A stretch of 31,249 bases of DNA from assembly GCA_041583135.1 (NCBI GenBank), contig JBFHGJ010000064.1, forward strand, positions 1 through 31,249, written 5' to 3'. Source of the stretch: JABSOG01 sp041583135. GTDB lineage: Bacteria; Pseudomonadota; Gammaproteobacteria; Enterobacterales; Alteromonadaceae. Shown in pieces: positions 7,911-15,099 of this stretch. Each line of letters begins with the position of its first letter. Position 1 is the stretch's first letter. The notes beneath the pieces were generated by a model, which was not told the DNA's origin, ran no database searches, and saw only the letters and a list, made by a program, of their open reading frames with translations. Position numbers and translations under genes: made by a program.

Positions 7911-8612
7911 ATGGCTACTCCACACATTAACGCAGAGTTAGGTGATTTTGCCGAAACGGTTTTAATGCCGGGCGACCCACTACGGGCACAGTACATTGCC
8001 GAAAACTTTTTGACCGATGCCAAACAAATTACCGCAGTGCGTAATATGTTCGGCTATACCGGCACCTACAACGGCAAGCCTGTCAGTGTGATGGGTTCTG
8101 GTATGGGCATTCCTTCTATCTCAATCTATGCCACTGAATTGGTGAAGTTTTTGGGTGTGAAGAACATCATTCGCATCGGCACTTGTGGTGGTATCAAATC
8201 TGACGTAAAACTGCGCGACGTGGTTATCGCCATGGGCGCTACTACCGACTCGCCAGTTAATCAAAACCGTTTGAACGGCTTACACTATAGCGCTATCGCC
8301 AACTATGAATTGTTGGAAAAAGCGGTTAATAGCGCCCGCCAACAAGGTATCGAAGCCAAGGTCGGTAATGTGTTCACCACTGATATCTTCTATCAATGGG
8401 ACGAGAGCATCTATGCCAACTTGGACAAGCACGGTATTTTAGCCTGTGAAATGGAAGCGGCTGGCCTGTATGGTGTTGCCGCCGAGCACGGCTGCAAAGC
8501 CTTAGCCATTTGTACTGTCTCTGATCACGTGATCACCGGCGAGTCACTACCGGCAGAAGATAGACAAACCACTTTCAACGACATGGTAAAAATCGCGCTG
8601 GAAATGGTTTAA
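7911..8612 (+). CDS. deoD: Purine nucleoside phosphorylase, DeoD type
   Basis: Hexameric-type PNP that phosphorolyses purine (deoxy)nucleosides to base and (deoxy)ribose-1-phosphate. 233 residues, close to E. coli DeoD. Family features: MPGDPLRA near residues 19-26, GSGMGIPS near 62-69, RIGTCGG near 88-94, EMEAAGLY near 180-187, and the SDH triad with the proton-donating Asp at 205. The ATG at 7911 follows an AAGAGA site. The sugar phosphate it makes goes to DeoB; the base can be reused by the Gpt encoded two genes on. It is followed after 3 bases by tdk, so the two are surely co-transcribed. Confidence 0.97.
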   Translation: MATPHINAELGDFAETVLMPGDPLRAQYIAENFLTDAKQITAVRNMFGYTGTYNGKPVSVMGSGMGIPSISIYATELVKFLGVKNIIRIGTCGGIKSDVKLRDVVIAMGATTDSPVNQNRLNGLHYSAIANYELLEKAVNSARQQGIEAKVGNVFTTDIFYQWDESIYANLDKHGILACEMEAAGLYGVAAEHGCKALAICTVSDHVITGESLPAEDRQTTFNDMVKIALEMV

Positions 8613-8615
8613 GCC

Positions 8616-9197
8616 ATGGCCCAGTTGTATTTTTACTACTCGGCGATGAATGCAGGCAAGTCCACCAGCTTGCTGCAATCGTCGTACAACTATCGTGAGC
8701 GGGGTATGCATACCAAATTGTATACCGCCGCTATCGACGACCGCTTTGGTGTGGGCAAGATCAGCTCACGCATCGGTCTGTCGGAAGAAGCGGCCACCTA
8801 CACGCCGCAAACCAACTTCTGGCAAGAATTGCACTGCGTCACCCTAGAAAGCCCGGTTAACTGTATCTTTATCGACGAAGCGCAGTTCTTGTCTAAAGCG
8901 CAAGTGCTGCAACTGGCCAGAGTGACCGACGAACTCGATGTGCCGGTACTGTGTTACGGCCTACGCTCAGACTACCTCGGCGAACCCTTTGAAGGCAGTA
9001 CCTATCTGTTGGTGTTGGCCGACAAGCTTTCCGAGATCAAGGCCGTGTGCCACTGCGGTCGTAAGGCCAACATGGTGCTGAGAGTCGATGGCGAAGGCAA
9101 CCCGGTCAACGAAGGGGCGCAAATTGAGATAGGCGGCGATTCTCGTTATGTCTCAGTCTGCCGCAAGCACTTTTTCGAAGCCAAGCGCGCAATTTAG
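8616..9197 (+). CDS. tdk: Thymidine kinase, type II
   Basis: Phosphorylates thymidine (and deoxyuridine) with ATP to the monophosphate. 193 residues, typical of bacterial Tdk. Visible features: P-loop SAMNAGKST near residues 9-17, Walker-B-like FIDEAQF with catalytic Glu88, and a structural zinc site formed by C145, C147, C182 and H185. The start lies 3 bases after the deoD stop, with its ribosome site inside deoD. It provides an anabolic branch for imported thymidine that competes with DeoA, so the operon serves both salvage and catabolism. Confidence 0.97.
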   Translation: MAQLYFYYSAMNAGKSTSLLQSSYNYRERGMHTKLYTAAIDDRFGVGKISSRIGLSEEAATYTPQTNFWQELHCVTLESPVNCIFIDEAQFLSKAQVLQLARVTDELDVPVLCYGLRSDYLGEPFEGSTYLLVLADKLSEIKAVCHCGRKANMVLRVDGEGNPVNEGAQIEIGGDSRYVSVCRKHFFEAKRAI

Positions 9198-9240
9198 TCT
9201 ACACTTTTTAATCAAGCTCAAAATGAAAGGTTTTTAATCA

Positions 9241-9717
9241 ATGCAACCACTGGATCACAAAGAATTTTACGTGTCTTGGGAAGACATGCACCGTACCACT
9301 CGCCACTTGGCGAAAATGCTGCTCGAAGAAGGCCGCAAGTACAACAGCATTCTTGCCGTTAGCCGTGGCGGTTTAGTACCAGGTGCCATTTTGGCCCGTG
9401 AATTGAACATTCGCTTGGTCGATACCATCTGTATCTCAAGCTATAACCATGACCAGCAAGGCGAGTTGGCTATCATCAAAGACGTCTTGCACGACGGTGA
9501 TGATGTGTTGATCGTCGATGATTTGGTCGATACCGGCAACACCGCCAAAGTGATCCGCGAAAAGTTCCCTAAGGCCAAGTTTGTGACCGTTTACGCCAAA
9601 CCACAAGGTAGACCTTTGGTTGATATGTATGTTACCGACATCAATCAAGACACTTGGATCCACCTACCTTGGGACCTACAAATGAAGTATGTAGACCCAC
9701 TCGAAGGTAAAGAGTAA
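9241..9717 (+). CDS. gpt: Xanthine(-guanine) phosphoribosyltransferase
   Basis: Transfers phosphoribose from PRPP to xanthine or guanine (and more weakly hypoxanthine). 158 residues, close to E. coli Gpt, with which it shares long stretches: AVSRGGLVPGAILAREL near residues 39-55, DTICISSY, the PRPP motif VLIVDDLVDTGNT near 89-101, and GRPLVDMYVTDINQDTWI. It starts with ATG 43 bases after tdk and is the last gene of the plus-strand set. By context it recovers the purine bases released by DeoD. Hairpins follow immediately. Confidence 0.95.
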   Translation: MQPLDHKEFYVSWEDMHRTTRHLAKMLLEEGRKYNSILAVSRGGLVPGAILARELNIRLVDTICISSYNHDQQGELAIIKDVLHDGDDVLIVDDLVDTGNTAKVIREKFPKAKFVTVYAKPQGRPLVDMYVTDINQDTWIHLPWDLQMKYVDPLEGKE

Positions 9718-9737
9718 GTCTCTTACCATCAGCTCAA

Positions 9738-9793
9738 TTTATGCCCGCTACGATACAGGGCGGGCATAAATCCCCCAACGACATCATTGTCGT
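9738..9793 (+). terminator. Two hairpins after gpt
   Basis: First hairpin: TTTATGCCCG (9738-9747) pairs perfectly with CGGGCATAAA (9761-9770) across 13 bases. Second: ACGACA-TCAT-TGTCGT (9778-9793), a perfect 6-bp stem. A further ATGCCCGC copy occurs near 9803. The first hairpin sits 21 bases after the gpt stop and is probably the operon terminator, although C-rich rather than U-rich sequence follows it. Confidence 0.5.
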
Positions 9794-9917
9794 CAAAGCA
9801 TATATGCCCGCCGCTCGATATCAGTCACTTCTGAATTAACATCAAACTTAATAGTAAATATTCGGTATTTGCGCTTTTCTTCATTGCTCTGTCACCATTA
9901 AGAACCATATCTTGGTT

Positions 9918-9923
9918 TATAAT
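9918..9923 (+). promoter_or_regulatory. Perfect -10 hexamer before SIR2-like gene
   Basis: TATAAT ends 32 bases before the ATG of the SIR2-like gene. No good -35 hexamer is present 16-18 bases upstream, so the promoter is either weak or activator-dependent. Confidence 0.35.
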
Positions 9924-9955
9924 GACAAACAGCGACAACGATAGAGACCCGCAAA

Positions 9956-11314
9956 ATGGCCACACTCAAAGCCAAACCAAGCAAAAAGCAGGTACTGAGT
10001 TTTCTCTCTCAAGCCAATCAGTATGGTAATTTGGGCTTGTTTGTCGGCGCGGGGTTTTCTAAAGCCGTGCTTAATAGCGATGACAAGACCATCGCGCTAA
10101 ACTGGGGTGAACTTTTAGCCAAAGGTGCTCAAGAGTTAGATATTGATTATGCCTCCATCAATAAAATCGGCATGGGTTACCCTGAGGTCGCGACTCGAAT
10201 GTGTGAGCATTACGCCGAGCAAAATGGCCTAAGTTACGAGCGCGCGCTGACCAAACTTAAACGTAAATTCGCACAACTGACCGGTTGGTATCCGGAAAAA
10301 ACCCGTCGCGACCAATATTCCAACTATATTGCCACCTTGGCACCTAGCTGGATCATCACCACCAATTACGACCTCGTATTAGAGAGCCTATTGACCGGCA
10401 AATGCATTCCCCTCGGCCCCACCGAATCGATGCACGCGCCAAAAGGTATGACGCCTATCTATCACCTGCACGGCATTCGCTCCAACCCAGATGGCCTGAT
10501 CATCGCCCAAGAAGATTATGTCAGCCTGTTCCGCCCCAACGAATACCGCCAAATCAAACTGGCGCTGACACTAAAGGAATCGACGGTTTTGCTACTGGGT
10601 TACGGGCTAGGTGATGTCAATGTACTGACGGCTTTGGATTGGTCAAAGAACGTGTTTTCTACCGATGACCATCACTATCCCCATGAGGTCATCCAAGTGG
10701 TGCGCAAAGCCAATCCCTTAAGCACGCCCTACCGCGATCGCAATGGTATCGTGATTGTAGAAACCGACGAGTTGGAGCACTTTTTCACCGAGTTTGCCGA
10801 ACACCACCAGCACTACCTCAAGCAAAAACACATCAAAGACAAAGCCATAGAGGCGCTAACCTTAAAACTGCAAGCACCGGCAGATGAACTGATCGATGAA
10901 TTTATTGATAACCCCAAACTCAGAGAGGACACCCTCAAAGACTTAGCGGAATTCGAATCCTCTACCATCGCCAGTTTCGAATCCTTTATCAACAAGGTAT
11001 TAGACCAAACCTGGGTGCGCGCCAGACCGCGCTACGCCTTTGATGCCTACAACCAAAACCTTACCGTGATCTTAGACATTCTCAGCGTACTTGGCCTCAA
11101 ACGCCTGCCGCCTGCGTTGATGGAAACCCTTGCCTACAACTTAGATAAAGTCAGCAAGTATATCGGCAGCGGCTTAGGTCAGTCCCACGCCGCCAGCCAA
11201 ACCTTTGAAGCGCGCAAAAGCACCTTACCGAAACAACTGATCACCGAGCTGCTCAACATCTGTGAGCAACACGGCTATGGCCGCTTGGCAAGGCTGTTAA
11301 ACTATTCACCATAG
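9956..11314 (+). CDS. Standalone SIR2-like protein (SIR2_2 type), candidate NADase
   Basis: 452 residues. The first 270 or so form a SIR2-like Rossmann domain: GLFVGAGFSKA (GAGFS at 31-35), ITTNYD (N137), HLHG (H172) and GYGLGD near 215-220, the usual NAD-binding and catalytic positions of SIR2-type NADases. The C-terminal 180 residues look helical, with no motif I recognise; they could sense a trigger or mediate oligomerisation. Proteins of this kind act in abortive phage defence by depleting NAD+ in several known systems. No Argonaute, HerA, TIR or other known partner lies next to it, so a defence role is inference. It overlaps the convergent FMN-reductase gene by 13 bases. Start at ATG 9956, with a weak ribosome site. 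Confidence 0.75.
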   Translation: MATLKAKPSKKQVLSFLSQANQYGNLGLFVGAGFSKAVLNSDDKTIALNWGELLAKGAQELDIDYASINKIGMGYPEVATRMCEHYAEQNGLSYERALTKLKRKFAQLTGWYPEKTRRDQYSNYIATLAPSWIITTNYDLVLESLLTGKCIPLGPTESMHAPKGMTPIYHLHGIRSNPDGLIIAQEDYVSLFRPNEYRQIKLALTLKESTVLLLGYGLGDVNVLTALDWSKNVFSTDDHHYPHEVIQVVRKANPLSTPYRDRNGIVIVETDELEHFFTEFAEHHQHYLKQKHIKDKAIEALTLKLQAPADELIDEFIDNPKLREDTLKDLAEFESSTIASFESFINKVLDQTWVRARPRYAFDAYNQNLTVILDILSVLGLKRLPPALMETLAYNLDKVSKYIGSGLGQSHAASQTFEARKSTLPKQLITELLNICEQHGYGRLARLLNYSP

Positions 11315-11835
11315 ATAAGGCGCTGCACCGTCTCAAGCAATTGCTGATTGAGCTCAGGATTGGTGAGTTTGCCATTTTGCATATCAAAGTTGTCGTTAAA
11401 GCTTGGAATAGATAAGCTGCCTTTGACATCACCGCCAAAGCGCGGCATAGACTGGATAGCCAGCGACAATACGCTTTTCCCGCCACCTTGACCCGGCGAC
11501 GTCGCCAACAACACCATTGGTTTGTCATGAAAGACCTTGCGGTCGATTCGACTACACCAATCCAACAAATTTTTGAACGCGGCAGCAAAGTTGCCATTGT
11601 GCTCGGCTAAAGAGATCATGATTGCATCCCCTTGTGCGAGTTTTTGATGAAACGCTTTGGCCGCCTCGGGGATGCCGTCCTTTGCTTCAAGATCGACACC
11701 GAACATCGGCAGTTCGTAGTCGTTTAAGTCCAACAGTTCAGTTTGCGCCCCTTCAACTAAAGACGCGGCGTAACCGACCAATTGCTTGTTGATCGACTGC
11801 GTGCTATTGCTTGCAGCAAATGCAATGATTTTCAT
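11302..11835 (-). CDS. NADPH-dependent FMN reductase-family protein
   Basis: 177 residues with the flavodoxin-like fold of the NAD(P)H:FMN/quinone reductase family. The N-terminal phosphate-binding loop (ASNSTQSINKQL, residues 8-19), the EHNGNFAAAFKNLLDW stretch and the PGQGGGK loop are typical. It likely binds FMN and reduces flavin, quinone or another acceptor using NAD(P)H. The ATG at 11835 has AAGG 8 bases upstream. It is the last gene of the six-gene operon, 37 bases after the diiron-enzyme gene. By position it could supply electrons to that enzyme, which needs a reductant; this is inference. Its 3' end overlaps the convergent SIR2-like gene. Confidence 0.85.
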   Translation of the reverse strand: MKIIAFAASNSTQSINKQLVGYAASLVEGAQTELLDLNDYELPMFGVDLEAKDGIPEAAKAFHQKLAQGDAIMISLAEHNGNFAAAFKNLLDWCSRIDRKVFHDKPMVLLATSPGQGGGKSVLSLAIQSMPRFGGDVKGSLSIPSFNDNFDMQNGKLTNPELNQQLLETVQRLIYGE

Positions 11836-11872
11836 GATTTAGACCTTTTACCAGCGCCGCGACCCCGCAGTG

Positions 11873-13213
11873 CTATCGTGTTATTTGTATTGTACAGTTT
11901 TGCTGATTGGCAGCGCGCATACGGTACAATCTTCCCGCCGGTATGGTCAAGTAGTTACCGGTAGACAATACAGTCGCAGCACCATTACCGGCACTCACCT
12001 CAAGCTGTCCAGCGCTTACCAACAGTGTCATTTCCTGCTGCGCAATTTGTGCAGCAAACGCTTTGTTTTGACCCTCAAGCGTCAGGGTTTTCGCATTGTT
12101 CAGCGCTTCACTACGGTCGGTTTTAACCGCGCTAAGGACACTGTCGGCAAAGTAAATCTGCTGGTTTAACGCAATCGACGCACTAATGGCCAACCTTCTG
12201 AAGGTTTCAAACCCCTCATAAATCTGTTGGGCGACGTCATTGCCGTATCGCTCAAGTGAAGCAACAACCAGCTCTTGTAGAGCAATATCGCGATGCTTCT
12301 GATCAACCACAATATGTTCTTCAAAATATTCCAAATCGAGCTGGCCCTCAGGGTCGTTAGATTTGAAGTTATCTCTGAGTTTGGTAAAGAACTCAACGGT
12401 GGTCGCTTCGGCAAAATACAACGCGCCAAGATAACGGAAAAAGTGCTCGGGTGTATCACACACATAATGAAAATAATTGGTCATCATCAAAGAGGCGGGC
12501 AAATAGTCTTCATGATAAGTGTGCGGCTGGTCGCTTAATCCCGCCGAGCACATAGCCCGCTTAAACAACTGAGAGTGCTTACGGGTCATATCACCACTAC
12601 CATATTCATCCATAAATATTTTCATCAAGGACATGTGTATTTCACCGGCACTACCACACAGGCTTTTCGGCATAGCAGAGCCTTCGGTGAGAAAATCTGA
12701 CGCTTTATGGAGCAGATACATTTGAGTGCTCAGGTGCTTGTGCTCGATGTCATTAAGCACTTTATCAAGCCCCAGTTCACATTGGTCTTCATGTTTGACC
12801 GAATCAACCAGCACTTGCACTAAGTCTTCTTGTTGCCAGTCACGTTTTTCGATGTCGTTAAACAAAAAATCGAACACCTTGTTTTCAAGCGCAAACATCA
12901 TCTGCATTCCTTGCGCTTGGCTGTCGCGTCGATAAAACTGTTCAAAGTCGGTTCGTTGCTGCTCATTTAACTTGTTATTGGCTAAGAAAATGGTGCGCTG
13001 CTCATAAATACTAAACAGCACTTTATTGAGCAGATAGCCGTTGGCTGTTGTTATTTCGTCATAACTATCAATTGCCTTGAGGCCATTGATAGTCTGCTCA
13101 TCAAACACCAAAGGGCGATGCCAAGGGTTACTCTGATGCAGTGACTGTGGCGCGCGAAAAGCGGGATTTTGAATATAGTGTTTTATAGCAGAGTTTAAAG
13201 ATTCGGTTGTCAT
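11873..13213 (-). CDS. Haem-oxygenase-like diiron oxygenase with cupin-like C-terminus
   Basis: 446 residues. Residues about 1-180 are helical with no motif; 190-350 carry the HDO diiron pattern: E203 (DEYGSG), H213 (RKHSQLF), E269 (YFAEA), then H300, D304 and H307 (HIVVDQKH). The spacings (10, 56, 31, 4, 3) are nearly those I recall for SznF, the streptozotocin N-oxygenase. Residues 375-446 look like a small cupin (GNYLTIPAGRLYRM), also the SznF domain order. However, the cupin lacks the HxH motif, and the usual His after PAG is replaced by Tyr, so this domain probably binds no metal. HDO enzymes use O2 for N-oxygenation, C-C or C-N cleavage; the substrate here is unknown. It follows the cyclase gene by 18 bases. 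Confidence 0.75.
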   Translation of the reverse strand: MTTESLNSAIKHYIQNPAFRAPQSLHQSNPWHRPLVFDEQTINGLKAIDSYDEITTANGYLLNKVLFSIYEQRTIFLANNKLNEQQRTDFEQFYRRDSQAQGMQMMFALENKVFDFLFNDIEKRDWQQEDLVQVLVDSVKHEDQCELGLDKVLNDIEHKHLSTQMYLLHKASDFLTEGSAMPKSLCGSAGEIHMSLMKIFMDEYGSGDMTRKHSQLFKRAMCSAGLSDQPHTYHEDYLPASLMMTNYFHYVCDTPEHFFRYLGALYFAEATTVEFFTKLRDNFKSNDPEGQLDLEYFEEHIVVDQKHRDIALQELVVASLERYGNDVAQQIYEGFETFRRLAISASIALNQQIYFADSVLSAVKTDRSEALNNAKTLTLEGQNKAFAAQIAQQEMTLLVSAGQLEVSAGNGAATVLSTGNYLTIPAGRLYRMRAANQQNCTIQITR

Positions 13214-13231
13214 GGTGGTTAAATCCTGAAA

Positions 13232-13870
13232 TTAGGTGTTTGCAGGCAGTTTGGCAACGGCGTGAATAAAGGCGGCTTCGGTATGAACCTTCGGAGGTAA
13301 CGCGATAAACTCAAAAGGCACATGGCCAATCAACTGGCTAAGGCCGGTGAGGTTTTCGATGATCAATACCTTAGCCCCTAGCAAAATACGATGAACATTA
13401 AAGGGTTTTCTATCTGGCGATGGGCAGTCAAAACCGACGATTTTTACCGGGCTATGAGCTAAAAATTGGGCTGCCTGTTCGGATAACACCGGATGTTGGT
13501 CAAAGTAGCAAGGCTCGCCAAAATATTTATCCATGCCGGTATGAAACAGCAAGATATCGCATTGAACAAAGTTCAAAGGCGCTAAATCGGCCACTTCGAC
13601 AACACTCTTTCCCGCAATATCCAGCACTTGCGCTAGACCGAAAAACTGCTCGATAGGCAGCTGATCGATACAAAGCCCCCCTTCGACCATATGAAGTGGC
13701 GCATCGATATGCGTGCCGACATGAAAATCACTGGTGATCACCGACAACTCATAACCATCCGTCGCCACGGAGGCTCTTTTCTCAATCACTGGCTTATCGC
13801 TGCCGGGATAGACAGCCATGTTGTCTGTCAAACTGTGGCTGAGACTAATATAGCGAACGCCATTGGCCAT
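13232..13870 (-). CDS. Cyclase-family metal-dependent hydrolase
   Basis: 212 residues. The family (kynurenine formamidase, isatin hydrolase, some polyketide-associated 'cyclases') is marked by HxGTHxDxPxH; here FHVGTHIDAPLHM gives H50, H54, D56 and H60 as metal ligands, with a later ENLTGL acidic segment. Such enzymes hydrolyse amides, formamides or cyclic amides using Mn or Zn. There is no signal peptide, so it is cytosolic. The start is 2 bases after the deaminase stop, and the next gene starts 18 bases after its stop, so it is an integral operon member. No tryptophan-kynurenine genes are near, so kynurenine formamidase is unlikely to be its job; the substrate is unknown. Confidence 0.8.
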   Translation of the reverse strand: MANGVRYISLSHSLTDNMAVYPGSDKPVIEKRASVATDGYELSVITSDFHVGTHIDAPLHMVEGGLCIDQLPIEQFFGLAQVLDIAGKSVVEVADLAPLNFVQCDILLFHTGMDKYFGEPCYFDQHPVLSEQAAQFLAHSPVKIVGFDCPSPDRKPFNVHRILLGAKVLIIENLTGLSQLIGHVPFEFIALPPKVHTEAAFIHAVAKLPANT

Positions 13871-13872
13871 CG

Positions 13873-14334
13873 CTAGTGTCCCCAGTGCTGTTCAAATAAG
13901 GCTAAGATGGGCTGTTCCATCATTGGACCAACGACTTCGACATAATCGCCGGCATTGTCTAAGATCTCACGGCAAGGTGTGGTTAGCCCGTCGGGATAGT
14001 ATTTCAACAACGGCGGTGTCGATAGACCATAGACCACATTGCGAATACCGGCGTTAAAAATTGCGCCGGAACACATTGCACAAGGCTCGGCAATACTATA
14101 AAGCACCGCTCTTTTGAGCTGTTCGGCATCAAGCATGTTACGTGCTTTTAACACCACATTGAGTTCTGAATGACCTAGTAGGTTGTTGTCGCTGGCGATG
14201 GTATTGATGCCCTCGGCGACAATTTCATCTTCAAGCACAATGATTGACACAAACGGCACATTGCCTTTTTCCATTTGCTGCTGGCCCAATTCATAGCAGT
14301 GCTGTATATATTTTTGATGGCGAGTTTCGCTCAT
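13873..14334 (-). CDS. CMP/dCMP-deaminase-fold nucleoside or base deaminase
   Basis: 153 residues, with zinc-deaminase motifs GHSELN (H55, catalytic E57) and EPCAMCSGA (C85, C88). The layout resembles guanine deaminase, TadA-like and plant-type riboflavin/nucleoside deaminases. No TadA tRNA-binding C-terminus is obvious, so a small-molecule substrate is likely. A strong AGGAGG ribosome site lies inside the 3' end of the HAD gene, and the ATG at 14334 directly abuts the HAD stop. It acts on an aminated heterocycle by family rule. Its presence in a pathway with a radical SAM enzyme and a diiron oxygenase hints at a nucleoside- or guanidine-like intermediate, but this is speculation. Confidence 0.8.
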   Translation of the reverse strand: MSETRHQKYIQHCYELGQQQMEKGNVPFVSIIVLEDEIVAEGINTIASDNNLLGHSELNVVLKARNMLDAEQLKRAVLYSIAEPCAMCSGAIFNAGIRNVVYGLSTPPLLKYYPDGLTTPCREILDNAGDYVEVVGPMMEQPILALFEQHWGH

Positions 14335-15099
14335 TTAATCCTCCTTGGTTTTTGTGACTTTAAGCACATCGATAAGATGCCCAAGATCTTCAACTATCAA
14401 TACGTCATTAAGTGCTGCGGTTTCATTTAAGTGAAAATCTATAGCACCGTTGACTTTGCCCTGCTCTCCAATCATCACCGGCTTTAGGTCGTTGTTGATT
14501 GAAAAATGATAATCATCCATCGAATCGCCTATGTGTAGACAGTTATCATAGTTGAGTTCAAAGCGTGTTTTGAGCGGGGCTAAAATGGCGGTTTCTGGTT
14601 TCTTTGAACCGACCTCGCCTGAGATCACGATATGTTCAAAGTGCATGGCAATGCCATTGTCTTCAAGCAGCTTACGAACAAACGGCGGGTGATCGAAATT
14701 AGAGATCAAAAACAGCTCATAATGCGGCTCTAATTGTTCGAGCAAAGTCTTGGCTTGCGGGTGAATACTGATGTGTTGCTGCCAAGCTTCACAGCAATCA
14801 TCGGCAATATCATGGGCAGTATCGGCATCGATATTGAGTTCGAGTGTGTGGCCAAATTGCACGATGCGACTGGCAAATACGGTATGGGCGTCAAGCTGCT
14901 CCACCGGCTTTGAAAAAAACTGCTGGCAGCTGTCGTGAAACTCAGGGAAAGGGGCATCAAGCCCCAATGCCCTGAAGCGGTTGTAAAACACCTCTGCCCA
15001 ATCGCGCCAGCTGTTCGTCAAATTGTCATATAGAAACAGCGTACCATACAAGTCAAAGCTGATGTACTTGACGGCTGCGCGGGACTTGGGGTCTAACAT
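14335..15099 (-). CDS. HAD-superfamily hydrolase, haloacid-dehalogenase-like motif I
   Basis: 254 residues. Motif I FDLYGTLF has the nucleophile D16, but Tyr18 where HAD phosphatases usually have the acid-base Asp; this DxY form is typical of L-2-haloacid dehalogenases and some atypical members. Motif II is LFLISNFD, motif III the Lys in GSKKPE, motif IV CLHIGDSMDDY. A cap domain lies between motif I and II. The ATG overlaps the radical SAM stop (TAATG), so translation is coupled, and the next gene begins directly after its stop. It could be a phosphatase using another acid or a C-halogen/ester hydrolase; the sequence cannot decide. Confidence 0.8.
   Translation of the reverse strand: MLDPKSRAAVKYISFDLYGTLFLYDNLTNSWRDWAEVFYNRFRALGLDAPFPEFHDSCQQFFSKPVEQLDAHTVFASRIVQFGHTLELNIDADTAHDIADDCCEAWQQHISIHPQAKTLLEQLEPHYELFLISNFDHPPFVRKLLEDNGIAMHFEHIVISGEVGSKKPETAILAPLKTRFELNYDNCLHIGDSMDDYHFSINNDLKPVMIGEQGKVNGAIDFHLNETAALNDVLIVEDLGHLIDVLKVTKTKED

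Noticed and set aside
9956..11314. SIR2-like gene as part of Thoeris, a SIR2-HerA pair or a short Argonaute pair
   Set aside because: Neither neighbour encodes a TIR protein, HerA ATPase or Argonaute-like protein.
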